Counted from the first letter of the stretch, positions 16,924 through 27,000 are shown. The stretch: 64,000 nucleotides of DNA from Cytophagaceae bacterium (GCA_025454925.1 JALONM010000001.1:1-64000); one strand, 5' to 3'. Made by a program: numbers and translations. Notes: generated from the letters alone by a model not told the origin.

Positions 16924-18978
16924 ATGAAGAAATTCTTAGTTCTTTTATGGGTTTTCACAGCCTTGAGTATGCTGGCTCAACCCACCAAGGAATATTACGA
17001 CGATGCCACCACGCAATTGAAATCGGAAGGCATGCTGGTCAATGGAATCAAAGAAGGACTTTGGAAGTTTTACAACCGCCAGGGAATACTCTCCGATGAA
17101 ATAAGCTATGCCGCAGGTAAAGAAAACGGAACCTACCGTTCCTTTTTTCCTTCCGGTGGACTCATGCTCTTTTGTCAATATAGCGATGGATTGGAGCACG
17201 GTCCATGGGTTGAATATTATTCCAATGGGAATAAAAAATTAGAAAGCTCCTACAACAAAGGAAAATTAGAAGGAGCCTGGAAAGAATTTTTCGGCAACGG
17301 CATACTTTCTACAGAAGGAACTTTCAGCAAAGACAATAAAATTAATTCCTGGAAAGAATGGTATCCATCGGGTAAAATGAAAATAGATGGGAAATTTGAG
17401 AACGGAGCGCGTCAAGGTCCCTGGAAAGAATTCTACGAAAATGGTCAGCTATTGTTTGAGGCCAATTATAAAGCCGGCATTCCGGAAGGGCTTGCTCAGT
17501 CTTATTATCCGAATGGCAAACTCGCCAAAAAATTTTCTTTCTCAAACGGAAAGGAAGATGGCACCTGGACAGAATATTATGAAGATGGCTCCTTCAAATT
17601 AAAAAATTTCTATTCACAAGGTGTGGCCACTGGCACCTGGGAATTTTATTTTCCTAACGGTACATTATCTTCCAGCAACAGCTATCAAAACGATAAACTG
17701 CATGGATTGTCGACTTACTACTACGAAAATGGTCTGGTAAAAAGCGTGGAACAATGGGCCAACAATAAATTAATTCAAGTAAACAAATACCTAGACCAAA
17801 AAGGTACTGTACTAGACCCCGGAACACTGAAAGGCGGAACCGGCAGCAGAAAGATTTATTATGCCGATGGCAAACTGATGGCAGAGTTGCAATATAGAGA
17901 CAGTCTCAGGAATGGACCAGCGATAGCGTACTACACAGATGGTACTGTAAAATCAGAAATGCTATTTCAAAACGATGTACAAACCGGCACTCTGAAAGAA
18001 TACCATCCCAATGGAAACGTAGCTTCCTTAACTCAATATTCAAACGGAAAAGAACAGGGTGTTTACACAGAGTACCACGAAGAAGGAGCCTTGGCAGTAT
18101 TAGGCCATTTTAAGCAAGGCATGGAAGATAGTCTTTGGATTGAATACCATGCCTCTGGTGCCGTATTCAGTGAAGGATATTTCATAGAAGGAAAACGGGA
18201 AGGCTTGTGGAATGAATTTCACGACAACGATTCTTTAGCGTCTACGGGATTTTATGAAGATGGACTCCCTCAAGGAATTTGGGCAGAATACTTTGAAAAT
18301 GGAAACCTGGCTTCTGAAGGGGCTTATGCAGAAGGAAAACGGGAAGGGCTCTGGAAATCCTATTACGCCAATGGACAGCCAGCCATGGAAGGGGCCTTTT
18401 TGGAAGGCCTGGAAAATGGACCATGGAAAATGTATCACGACAATGGAAAGTTATCCATGGAAGGCTCTTATGAAATGGGACTGGAGCAAGGAATTTGGAA
18501 AGAATTTCATCCCAATGGACAACTCGAATCCGAAGGTTCCTATACCTTGGGCAAAGAAAACGGTGTATGGAAAACCTACTGGGATAACGGCCAATTAATG
18601 ATGGAAGAAACTTACCAGGAAGGCAAACTATGGTCTGTTTCGGATGTTATGAACAAAGCTGGTAAAGTAGCGCTGAAAGCTCCCATCAAAGATGGCAATG
18701 GCAGCAGCAAATCTTTTTATGATTCCGGTAAAGTATCGGCGGAAGGCAACATCCGGAACGGATATCCCGAAGGTGTGTGGAAATATTATCATCCCAACGG
18801 ACAACTTTCGGGCACCGGAGAAATGCGCAAAGGACTTCGTCAGGGTACATGGAAATTTTATTTTGACACAGGAAAACTTGAAGCGGAAGGTACTTATACT
18901 GACGACGAAGTTTCCGGAATCTGGAAATATTATGATCAGGGTCAATTCAGCCGTATCGAAAATTTTGATGAAGAATAG
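16924..18978 (+). CDS. Secreted MORN-type repeat protein (YwqK-like), long
   Basis: A signal peptide (MKKFLVLLWVFTALSMLAQ) is followed by about 25 repeats of 23 residues of the form YYPNGKL..EG.Y..GK.EG.WK. This is the MORN-variant repeat that databases often label 'YwqK family antitoxin'; that label does not prove toxin neutralisation. Two places break the pattern with a similar insert (KYLDQKGTVLDPGTLKGGTG near residue 295 and VMNKAGKVALKAPIKDGNG near residue 575). The array therefore looks like two long blocks plus a short third one, a sign of internal duplication. The start of the next gene overlaps its last 11 bases. MORN-type repeats form extended beta sheets and may bind membranes or proteins; the role here is unknown. 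Confidence 0.85.
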   Translation: MKKFLVLLWVFTALSMLAQPTKEYYDDATTQLKSEGMLVNGIKEGLWKFYNRQGILSDEISYAAGKENGTYRSFFPSGGLMLFCQYSDGLEHGPWVEYYSNGNKKLESSYNKGKLEGAWKEFFGNGILSTEGTFSKDNKINSWKEWYPSGKMKIDGKFENGARQGPWKEFYENGQLLFEANYKAGIPEGLAQSYYPNGKLAKKFSFSNGKEDGTWTEYYEDGSFKLKNFYSQGVATGTWEFYFPNGTLSSSNSYQNDKLHGLSTYYYENGLVKSVEQWANNKLIQVNKYLDQKGTVLDPGTLKGGTGSRKIYYADGKLMAELQYRDSLRNGPAIAYYTDGTVKSEMLFQNDVQTGTLKEYHPNGNVASLTQYSNGKEQGVYTEYHEEGALAVLGHFKQGMEDSLWIEYHASGAVFSEGYFIEGKREGLWNEFHDNDSLASTGFYEDGLPQGIWAEYFENGNLASEGAYAEGKREGLWKSYYANGQPAMEGAFLEGLENGPWKMYHDNGKLSMEGSYEMGLEQGIWKEFHPNGQLESEGSYTLGKENGVWKTYWDNGQLMMEETYQEGKLWSVSDVMNKAGKVALKAPIKDGNGSSKSFYDSGKVSAEGNIRNGYPEGVWKYYHPNGQLSGTGEMRKGLRQGTWKFYFDTGKLEAEGTYTDDEVSGIWKYYDQGQFSRIENFDEE

Positions 18979-19594
18979 GCGACTGATCATATTCTGGATA
19001 GCCTCACTTTCTTTCCTCTGCATGCTTGCTCAGGAGGGTCCTGTGATAGAAAAATATCCTAACGGAACAATTAAATCTTCCGGTCAATACCTGAAAGGCC
19101 ACAAATCCGGTGTTTGGAAATATTTCTATCCGGATGGCTCTCTTATGGCCATTGAAAACTTCGAGGGAGGAATGCTGCATGGAGAAGTATTAAATTATTC
19201 TCCCAATGGTTGCCTTGAGCTAAAAGAAAACTGGCAATATGGTATGCAGGAAGACACTGCCTATTCCTATTATCCTTCCGGTGCCATCAAACGAAAAGGC
19301 GTATATCGTAATGGCCTGTACGAAGGCACCTGGATAAGCTTTTATGAAAATGGAAAATGCAAAAACAAAGGCGCATACCAAGCCGGGGAACCACAGGGTG
19401 AATGGCTATTTTTCCATCCGAACGGAAACCTTTCGATGAAAGCAGAATATGCTAACGGAAAAAAAAATGGGCCCGCGGAACATTTTTCCAACAAAGGCAG
19501 ACTGGAACGTTCCGGACAATACACCAACGATATGCCGAGTGGGCAATGGAACATATATAAAAAAGGAAAACTAAAATCTACCTATTCATACTAG
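18968..19594 (+). CDS. Secreted MORN-type repeat protein, short paralogue
   Basis: The ATG at 18968 overlaps the end of the preceding paralogue by 11 bases and begins a clear signal peptide (MKNRRLIIFWIASLSFLCMLAQ), so I prefer it to an upstream Met at 18692 inside the preceding gene. The 208-residue product carries about seven MORN-type repeats (IEKYPNGTIKSSGQYLKGHK, FYENGKCKNKGAYQAGEPQG). The overlap implies translational coupling, hence similar amounts of both paralogues. Function is unknown. Confidence 0.85.
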   Translation: MKNRRLIIFWIASLSFLCMLAQEGPVIEKYPNGTIKSSGQYLKGHKSGVWKYFYPDGSLMAIENFEGGMLHGEVLNYSPNGCLELKENWQYGMQEDTAYSYYPSGAIKRKGVYRNGLYEGTWISFYENGKCKNKGAYQAGEPQGEWLFFHPNGNLSMKAEYANGKKNGPAEHFSNKGRLERSGQYTNDMPSGQWNIYKKGKLKSTYSY

Positions 19595-19608
19595 AAATTT
19601 AGACTAAC

Positions 19609-20133
19609 ATGGAAACCATCTTTACCGATTTAATCAAAATCATTTTACCATCAGCCATTTCGTTGTACGCCATTTACCTGGTGGTGAAAACTTTTTTAAG
19701 CAAGGAGTTTGAAAAACGAGTTATCGACCTACGCATTAAAAACAATGAACTAGTGCTGCCAGTGCGATTGCAGGCTTACGAGCGAATGGCTCTTTACCTA
19801 GAGCGCATTTCACTGCACAATCTGGTGTTGCGCACCAACGATCCATCCTTTACTGCCGGAGAATTTCAATCCAAAATGACGATGGATATTCGTGAAGAAT
19901 TCAACCATAATGTAGCTCAACAAATTTACGTTAGCGATGCGGCATGGGCCTTAATTAAAACTTCCATGGAAGAAAATATTGCCATCATTAACAAATGCGG
20001 CCAAAAAGTTCCTTCCGACGCACGAAGCATAGAATTGGCGAAAATGGTTTTTGAAGAACTGCTTCAACGCAATGAAGATCCAACTTCTAAAGCCATGCGA
20101 CAACTCAAGGAAGAAATTCGTCAGGTATTTTAA
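19609..20133 (+). CDS. Conserved membrane-anchored protein of unknown function
   Basis: Residues 5-28 form a single N-terminal membrane helix (LIKIILPSAISLYAIYLVVKT). The remaining ~145 residues are a charged, mostly helical cytoplasmic domain with LPVRLQAYERMALYLERI. I recognise the type as a recurrent Bacteroidota family without known function. It lies 14 bases after the short MORN gene and 10 bases before the symporter gene, so it belongs to the same operon. Confidence 0.7.
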   Translation: METIFTDLIKIILPSAISLYAIYLVVKTFLSKEFEKRVIDLRIKNNELVLPVRLQAYERMALYLERISLHNLVLRTNDPSFTAGEFQSKMTMDIREEFNHNVAQQIYVSDAAWALIKTSMEENIAIINKCGQKVPSDARSIELAKMVFEELLQRNEDPTSKAMRQLKEEIRQVF

Positions 20134-20143
20134 TTCAGAAAAC

Positions 20144-21364
20144 ATGGCCATAGCCAGGAATTTAACATTTTGGATTTTTGTAGCCATGCTCGCGGGCATT
20201 GGAGTTGGCATTTTTTTACCTGAACTGGCAGGCAAACTGGAAGTATTCAACACCCTGTTCCTGCGCCTGATTAAAATGATTATTGCCCCGCTGGTATTGA
20301 GTACGCTCACCTTGGGGGTGGCTAAGATGGGAGATATTAAATCCATTGGAAGAATCGGAATTAAAACACTGTTGTATTTTCAAGTAGCCACGTTACTTGC
20401 CTTAGTCCTTGGCTTACTGATTGTCAATATTACCTCCCCCGGTGAAGTAATACAGCTGCAGCTTCCCGCTGCTGACGCCCGCACGGAGGTAAATGCGGAA
20501 GCCATACAGTTCAAAACGTTCCTTCTTCACTTAGTTCCTACAAGCATCTTTCAGGCATTGGCCAATAATGAAATTTTACAAATTGTAGTTTTTTCTGTAC
20601 TCTTTGGAATTTCCATGGGTGCAATTGGGCAATCCGCAGCTCCGGTAATTCAGTTGCTCGAATCACTTTCTAAAATCATCTTCAAACTAACTCAATACAT
20701 CATGTATGTAGCTCCTCTTGGAGTATTTGGAGCCATCGCCATGGCCGTTGGAAAATATGGATTACAAATTTTTGAAGGCTATGCGTATCTTATCCTTACT
20801 TTTTATGCAGGGCTTATATTCTTCATCACTATCATATTGGGAGGTATTTGTTTTTTGTGCAAGATACCCTTCTGGAAGCTTTTGAAATCGCTTAAAAATT
20901 CGATGCTATTAGCCTTCTCTACAGCAAGCTCGGAATCCGCCTACCCGAGCGTTATCGAATCTTTAGAAAAAATAGGATGTTCCAAAAGAGTGACAGGTTT
21001 TGTCATTCCCTTAGGGTACTCCTTTAACCTGGATGGGTCCATTATGTACATGACTTTTGCCACCATGTTCATCGCTCAAGTATACCATATCCCCATGAGC
21101 CTTTCAGACCAACTGACCATGATGCTTATTTTACTTTTGACTAGCAAAGGTATGGCAGGTGTGCCAAGAGCTTCGTTAGTTGTAATCGCCGCGTTGCTCG
21201 CGCACTTTCGCATCCCGCAGGAAGGCTTATTGCTGTTATTGGGAGTAGATCAACTCCTTGACATGGGTCGCTCAGCGGTTAATGTGGCGGGTAATGGCGT
21301 AGCTACCTGCGTGGTAGCCAAATGGGAAAATGAATTTATTTCTACTGACACTAAGTATTCGTAA
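20144..21364 (+). CDS. Dicarboxylate/amino acid:cation symporter (DAACS family)
   Basis: This 406-residue integral inner-membrane protein has the family's hallmark motifs: the serine-rich AFSTASSESAYPSVIESL of hairpin 1, GYSFNLDGSIMYM in TM7, SKGMAGVPRASLV in hairpin 2, and DMGRSAVNVAGNGVATCVVA in TM8. Such carriers (GltP, DctA and relatives) bring in glutamate, aspartate or C4-dicarboxylates with Na+ or H+. The DMGR..NV.GN motif holds the substrate-binding Asp and Asn. I chose the ATG at 20144, which directly precedes the first hydrophobic helix and avoids overlap with the previous gene. The exact substrate cannot be read from the sequence. Confidence 0.93.
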   Translation: MAIARNLTFWIFVAMLAGIGVGIFLPELAGKLEVFNTLFLRLIKMIIAPLVLSTLTLGVAKMGDIKSIGRIGIKTLLYFQVATLLALVLGLLIVNITSPGEVIQLQLPAADARTEVNAEAIQFKTFLLHLVPTSIFQALANNEILQIVVFSVLFGISMGAIGQSAAPVIQLLESLSKIIFKLTQYIMYVAPLGVFGAIAMAVGKYGLQIFEGYAYLILTFYAGLIFFITIILGGICFLCKIPFWKLLKSLKNSMLLAFSTASSESAYPSVIESLEKIGCSKRVTGFVIPLGYSFNLDGSIMYMTFATMFIAQVYHIPMSLSDQLTMMLILLLTSKGMAGVPRASLVVIAALLAHFRIPQEGLLLLLGVDQLLDMGRSAVNVAGNGVATCVVAKWENEFISTDTKYS

Positions 21365-21369
21365 CAAAC

Positions 21370-21909
21370 ATGGATAAACTTTCGCTTGGCGTTGGCTCAC
21401 GCGTTGAGCACAACTCGTATGGAGAAGGCATCGTGGCCGGATCTAAGCTTCACCGCTACCGCATTTCTTTTCATGGAAAAGGAATTATAGAAATTGATAA
21501 AGATTCTTCGGATTATGAAGTACTCGAATACTTGGCGCCCGAAGAAAATACGGTAGCCATGGACGATGTAGAAACAACCCTTATTAATATTCTACGCAAA
21601 TGGTCCGACGTATCTGAAATTGTGCACCTGGCTGATAAATGGAGAAATGGGAATATGATCCTCAAGCCTATCGACGAAGGTCTAAAACCAAAAGAAATTC
21701 CTATCGAAACATTCTTCCACAAAATTGTGATGCTCCGTGATCGCTTGCGTGTTTTAGAACAAAAAATTAACGGCCATTCCAAACTGAGTGATGAAGATAA
21801 AGTGGAAATGCAACAATACATCACTCGCATATACGGCAGTCTTACTACCTTTAACGTCTTATTCAAAAATCCTTCCCAGGTTTTTGTTGGCGAAAAAGGA
21901 AAAGAATAA
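21370..21909 (+). CDS. Unknown protein with SH3/CarD-like N-terminal domain
   Basis: The first ~60 residues (GSRVEHNSYGEGIVAGSKLH, then GKGIIEIDKDS) look like the small beta barrel seen at the N-terminus of CarD-type and UvrD C-terminal domains ('G..V.H..yG.G.V'). The remaining ~115 residues are helical and end with a coiled-coil-like segment. There is no signal peptide. It is the last gene of the operon, 5 bases after the symporter gene and followed by a terminator. A nucleic-acid or protein-binding role is possible but unproven. Confidence 0.65.
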   Translation: MDKLSLGVGSRVEHNSYGEGIVAGSKLHRYRISFHGKGIIEIDKDSSDYEVLEYLAPEENTVAMDDVETTLINILRKWSDVSEIVHLADKWRNGNMILKPIDEGLKPKEIPIETFFHKIVMLRDRLRVLEQKINGHSKLSDEDKVEMQQYITRIYGSLTTFNVLFKNPSQVFVGEKGKE

Positions 21910-21924
21910 TTCCATCTCGGCTCT

Positions 21925-21961
21925 TTCCTGGGTAATGATTTGTAATATCTTTACCCAGGAA
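21925..21961 (+). terminator. Terminator between convergent genes
   Basis: TTCCTGGGTAA (21925-21935) pairs with TTACCCAGGAA (21951-21961), followed by the T-rich TTCTTATTTT. It ends the five-gene plus-strand operon and abuts the stop codon of the convergent gene at 21965. Confidence 0.8.
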
Positions 21962-21964
21962 TTC

Positions 21965-22360
21965 TTATTTTAACCGCTCCAATTTACCCTTTCGCTTTAC
22001 GATATTTTTGTAATCCCACTGAATGTCTCTGGCTTTTTTTAACCATCGATTCAAATCTTGCAAGTTAATTTGTGATGCAGTCTGATAGGTAATGGACGCA
22101 TCTCTAAATTTTCCTGTACCAGGGACCAAATCTGCTTCTTCGAATTCCATCCCACTCCAAAACATCAAACGAATTCCGGCTTTTACTTTACTATAACCAA
22201 CAACGGGGTTTCCTTCGATAAACCATACGGGATGGGCGTGCCATATTTTACTTTCTGCCTCGGAAAGTTCTTTGTTTAATTCTTTTTCCAGTATCTCGCA
22301 AATAGACTTTTCTTCTGAACTAAAATTTTCTGGGTAGTTTTGAATTCCTTTCATGGGCAT
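21965..22360 (-). CDS. DUF1801-family protein
   Basis: This 131-residue cytoplasmic protein has the pattern of the DUF1801/YdhG family: HPVWFIEGNPVVGYSKVKAG in the first half, then IRLMFWSG, then a C-terminal RDIQWDYKNIVKRK. The family is widespread and has no firmly known biochemical function. Two ATGs lie two codons apart at the start; either is possible. It is a single-gene unit. Confidence 0.75.
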   Translation of the reverse strand: MPMKGIQNYPENFSSEEKSICEILEKELNKELSEAESKIWHAHPVWFIEGNPVVGYSKVKAGIRLMFWSGMEFEEADLVPGTGKFRDASITYQTASQINLQDLNRWLKKARDIQWDYKNIVKRKGKLERLK

Positions 22361-22469
22361 TCCATATACAGATTTTTACAAAAATGAATTTCGCTGAATA
22401 ATTATGAAAGATTCAACCGGCTTTTCTACTTAGAAACGAAGCCCACGATGTAAAAGCCACATCAATCTA

Positions 22470-22528
22470 AGATCCATGGCCGATACTCCCGACTCATACA
22501 ATCTTGGGCTTCGAAAAACATTCTTCTG
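22470..22528. repeat. Dispersed intergenic repeat, copy 2
   Basis: AGATCCATGGCCG, 22 bases, then TGGGCTTCGAAAA, as in the copy at 10113-10168. Around this copy CGAAGCCCA occurs at 22437-22445 and again at 22541-22549, with its reverse complement TGGGCTTCG at 22505-22513. The element can therefore fold in two alternative ways (left arm with centre, or centre with right arm). Confidence 0.65.
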
Positions 22529-22606
22529 ATCGATTCCCTCCGAAGCCCACTTGATTTTATTTTTGTTCTCCATAGACGAATTTCAAAGGTGAATTCGGGC
22601 TAAAAT

Positions 22607-22627
22607 AAAAAAGGGAGCCCGGCTCCC
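22607..22627 (-). terminator. Terminator of the small membrane protein gene
   Basis: GGGAGCC/GGCTCCC (22613-22627) forms a tight hairpin, followed on the minus strand by T6. It lies about 110 bases after the stop codon of the small gene at 22738-22914. Confidence 0.6.
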
Positions 22628-22737
22628 ATTTAAAATTATATCGAAAGTAGTTTGTCTCGCAGACCCATCCTCACAACAAAAAAATACAACCTGGCAGAAC
22701 AAAAAAAAAATAGATAAAAAATAATCACTAAAAATTC

Positions 22738-22914
22738 TTATATCAACAGGTTTCCTATCTGATGATATTCGTAATTGTGTACGGAAGAACTTAAATGATA
22801 CAATTCACAATCTGCACGTTTGGGGCACGGAGCACACCAAAAGGTAAAAAGTAGTACCCACACCATGATGAACATGGGAATCGGACTTGCAAATACTTGA
22901 ACAGCTCTTTTCAT
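22738..22914 (-). CDS. Small membrane protein with CxxC motif (58 aa)
   Basis: An ATG at 22914 opens a 58-codon frame with a short positive N-terminus (MKRAVQ), a hydrophobic segment (about residues 7-27) and a cysteine cluster CAPCPKRADC right after it. It ends IGNLLI. A terminator-like hairpin follows about 110 bases downstream. It could be a one-pass membrane peptide or a secreted Cys-rich peptide. I know no family for it. It rests on the frame, its hydrophobic-then-cysteine layout and its isolated position, so it is a prediction. Confidence 0.5.
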   Translation of the reverse strand: MKRAVQVFASPIPMFIMVWVLLFTFWCAPCPKRADCELYHLSSSVHNYEYHQIGNLLI

Positions 22915-23078
22915 AACTTTACGTTTTAAAACCTACAAAACTTAAAAGACTTGCAGAAAAAATGTATTACTGATTCATACGTCCTTTCTTGGCAATTGTT
23001 ACAGTCTTCTTACATCCATGACTATCATCAATCACCAGAGGTTGCTCTAATCTCAAAAAATAAAGGGAAAACATAAAA

Positions 23079-23099
23079 AAACCGCCATTCTGGCGGTTT
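23079..23099 (-). terminator. Terminator of the outer-membrane barrel gene
   Basis: AAACCGCCA (23079-23087) pairs with TGGCGGTTT (23091-23099), with an A/T-run on both sides. It lies 17 bases after the stop codon at 23116. Confidence 0.85.
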
Positions 23100-23115
23100 T
23101 AAAATTTTAAAAAAA

Positions 23116-23895
23116 TCATCTCATATCTTTTGGCTTACGTTTATACGGTCGGAACCTATACGTATTTCCAGGCAAATTCAAATAATCTTTGCGGTTAAGC
23201 ACATACAATAATCCTACTTGAAAGCTCACCGAATAGGGATGCCATCCCAAACCTTTCCCAAAGATTGGGAAAGTATTATACGTAATCCCTTTTACAGCCA
23301 AATTATTGAGCATGATATCCGCCTTGATACCCGTAAATAAATCTAAACGCTTCTTGATGGCTATTTCAGTGCCCCATTGAAATGCCGCGTCTACGCCATG
23401 TTTTTTAAAATAATCGCGATCAATAATTGGAAGGTCGAAATACACATTGGGTTCATAGACTGTCACCCCGCCTCCATAGCTCATTGTGTAAGAATATTGC
23501 AAACCGAGGGCGAAGGATGTCTTTACAAACTTAGCAACCCTGCCACTTTTGCGGTACATAACGGGAACTTTAATAAACCGGAATCTTTTCTTCCCTCGGT
23601 GGGTATAATCTTCGTTAAACAATTCGTATTTAAAAACAAAGCTCTGGTTGGTAGCCGCATAATATATACCCGTTTGAAAACCTTTACCTTTGCGACCATC
23701 GTAACTGAGGGGTAATCCTGCTCCATATCCTAAAGATGGGTATTGTAATAAACCTTCGCGCTCGGTTACATCCAGGTTGAGTGCACCCGTTAGAGCTGGT
23801 GCAGCCACCAAACCTATACGCCATTGTCCAAAAGAACTTACCACACACAACAAAACACAGGCTACCATGCATTTTGTAATTATCGTTTTAATCAT
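23116..23895 (-). CDS. Outer-membrane beta-barrel protein (PorT-like fold)
   Basis: A signal peptide (to about residue 23, ...VVSSFGQ) is followed by alternating hydrophobic/aromatic strands typical of the small Bacteroidota outer-membrane barrel family (PorT-like): GFQTGIYYAATNQSFVF, RFIKVPVMYR, TSFALGLQYSYTMSY, ending VSFQVGLLYVL. The last ~20 residues are a basic, Pro-rich tail. The segment 'KVPVMYR' resembles the 'iPl..ky' strand common to this family. A -7-like box TATATTTG lies at 23938-23931 on the minus strand. Its function is unknown. Confidence 0.75.
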   Translation of the reverse strand: MIKTIITKCMVACVLLCVVSSFGQWRIGLVAAPALTGALNLDVTEREGLLQYPSLGYGAGLPLSYDGRKGKGFQTGIYYAATNQSFVFKYELFNEDYTHRGKKRFRFIKVPVMYRKSGRVAKFVKTSFALGLQYSYTMSYGGGVTVYEPNVYFDLPIIDRDYFKKHGVDAAFQWGTEIAIKKRLDLFTGIKADIMLNNLAVKGITYNTFPIFGKGLGWHPYSVSFQVGLLYVLNRKDYLNLPGNTYRFRPYKRKPKDMR

Positions 23896-24082
23896 AACCC
23901 AACAGAATTAAATACTTCCATGCTTTAAGACAAATATACAAGTATTATACCTAAAATCGTTGCATTTTATTGCCCAGATGGCTGCAATTTACCCTTGCAA
24001 TGCTTCCATGGACTGAACCCTAAGTCGTTTCCGGAGAACGTTGACGAATCATTTATTAAAATAATACCTTTTGAACAACTCT

Positions 24083-27000
24083 TTAAAATAAAGCTGAAAC
24101 TTGCATTCTACCTATATGAACCGTTGGAACATCTTTACTTCTGCGACCTTCATAAGAAAAGGTTAATTGTAGACCATTCGATAATTTTTCCTGCCAGTTA
24201 AAGTTCCAGGTCATGTTTTGTCCTGGCCTCAAGGCTTCCAGCATTTCAAATCCTAGGGGGGAATTAATATCTGCAGATGTCAAATTGCTGGTGATTACAA
24301 TTAATTTCGCTTGCCCTTGTAAGGATCGATGAGAAACCTTGTTCACTTTAATTTCTGCTCCTGCTTCCCTGAACATTACCTTTTGTATGGATAGCCTATT
24401 GTATTTCTCCATATATCCCAATAAAGCAGACAATCGCACACTCCTATTCGGTTGATACGATATTCCCGGATTACATTTATATCCCTCAATGGCATAATTT
24501 CTTGTTGCCAAAAAATCAGATGCATTTTTTCTATACAGCCATCCAATGCTGTTCTTTGTGCTCCAATGATTTGAAAGATTAGCCCTTAGCAAACCGTTCC
24601 ATTCGTTTACAAACCTCGACTCAAAACCTTGAGACAAAAACTGTTTGTTCTCTATGTAATTGTAATTGATATCACAACCAAATTTTGGACTCGTTCGATT
24701 ATAAAACAATGTACTTCTCCAAGCATTTTGCATAGAAATAATATCCGTCTCTGCAATGCTTGTGCTGAAAGGATTAAAACGTTTTAAAATATCAGGATCT
24801 GTAATTTTCTTTTGGGAATTTAATGACGTAATATTTGAAAGACGAGAAACCCATTTTTTTATTTTGCCTTTACCGCTTCTCCAGGTTCTTGGAGCAGATA
24901 CATCAATTTGATAATTCAAGGTATTACTAAATGCTTTGACATATGTATCTGTCGGGACAAAGACTTTAATGAATTCACCATTGATGTCGTCAAATTTTTT
25001 TTCTGAAAACTCATCCAGTTGCTGCACTCCATCGCTGTTAAAATCGTTCCATACGTGCGTGCCTTGCCCTACAGGTACCGGCAAATAATTAAACTCTCTC
25101 CTCAATTCTCTGCCGGTGGCACTTACCAACAAGAGTTCAGAGCGGAGATGTTGATGCAATATCGAACCTGACCATTCCAATCTACCAGTCACGGTTTCTT
25201 CATTAGCAAAAGGTGTAGGGCCTATGGAGTTATTGAGGTAACGATACGAAAATCCTGTTCTTATAATTTGTTCTTTCCAGGTTCCTCCCAGGGTAGCATT
25301 CATCGTGGCACTAGAGGAATTGGGCTGAAGCGTTCCGGCAAACACTTCTCTATCGTTTCGCTCTGCGTATTCGATTAAGTATTTCAACTGAGTACTATCG
25401 CCATTGCGCATGTAAGCCTTGTGTTCCTCAAAATACATGAGGCTGGAACTGATGTTTCCGGCTGCATCCGTAATGCTGTTTTGTTCCGAAGAATATGTAT
25501 AACCAGGAACCCACCATTTGGTTTTGTAAAACGTATTAGCCGAGTATCGATTCCAACGAACTTCCGAAGCAACTTTTTCATTATTCATTCTAAAACCATC
25601 CAACTCCATATGCCAGTTTCGGATAGATTGGTATAATTGTGCATTGTGTTGTTGACCATCCACATCACCAGGCTTAATTCTCCTTATAACCTTATAATTA
25701 ATTTTATTGGCATCATTCCTTTTGGCCTGAAATGCGGCCTCCAGCATATTGTTGTCGGCTACTAATCCCGATTCGCCCCAAAAACGTTCAAAATCTGCCG
25801 AACGAAAACGATCCACCGGGGTAAAATATTTTTGATTGTATTCATAATTCAAGGTTCCTGAAAACTTATAGCGATAACGGGTAGGACGTTCGGCCCAACG
25901 TACCCCGGATTTGATTGACCAACCTTGGTCGTCGAAAGCGTCTGCGCTGGAGTATTGATTTAAATCATGCTGAGAAAATGCGGCTTCAGAAAAAACAGAA
26001 ATTTGTTTTCCTAAGTCTAAGCCTGCACCTGCGGTCCACATCTGTTTGCGGGTCGGAAGTGGAATAATTTGTACTGGTTCATAGTTTCCGTTTGGAAATC
26101 CAACATACCTGAATACCCTTCCGTTTACGGTTGTATTTTCCAATACATAACTACCATTGCCGGGAGGCACCTGTGAAAAACGAATATCAAAAAATGCACT
26201 GTCTGGATGAGTGGAGTACTGATAAATAACGTTGCTGCCACTTATTATTTTTTTGTACAAAACTTTATTTTGAACAAAACCAGACGAATCTATTCCAGAA
26301 ATAAAAGCCCGGTTTATTGTATCACCAATTAAACTCAAGCGATCGATTTCCTCTTGCGATAAATCCTGAAATAAGGGATTGTTGGGATTATCACGTTCCA
26401 GGTAGTAGTGCACATAACCATACACTGATTTATAGCGTTCATGAGCCGACAATGCCGTAATTAGCCTGGAATAATTTCGATCGCTGAATTCGAAATCCAC
26501 TCGCACACGAGAAAACCTAGTGATTAACACCTGATTGGTAAACGTAATTTCCGCAAGATTATAATCAATCGTATAATCATACTCCCATCCACGCTTCAGC
26601 AATCTGCCGTCGAGGTACACTTTTTCTGAGTTGGCCAGTACAATGATAAATCGTTCATTATTTGGTCCTCTCAACCGGTAAGGTCCCTGAACACCTTCAA
26701 TTAGTGTATCCCCTCCCCCATAGCCGAAAACCATAGAATTAAATTTACCTTTTGAAATGGCAGCACCTGCCGAAATAAAAGTTTGTTGAGTGGAATCTTT
26801 GCGTGCATGCTCCACCAAGCCACCTTGTACGTTACGATAGTAGCGAAGAAATTCGGAGGGTTGATTTTTTAACACCAAATCTCCAGCGGTAAGCGTAGAA
26901 CGTTGGGTTTTTAACTGAACATATACTTTATCAAACTCCTGCAATTGCTGGGTATTTCCATCAGCCTGAAAAGGAATATTCTGATCAGATATTACGGCTA

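Noticed and set aside
18692-18967. N-terminal extension of the short MORN protein
   Set aside because: The extension lies wholly inside the preceding MORN gene in another frame and precedes a clear signal peptide at 18968.
16924-19594. MORN repeats read as an antitoxin (YwqK label)
   Set aside because: Both proteins have signal peptides and there is no toxin gene nearby. The label comes from repeat similarity, not from tested function.
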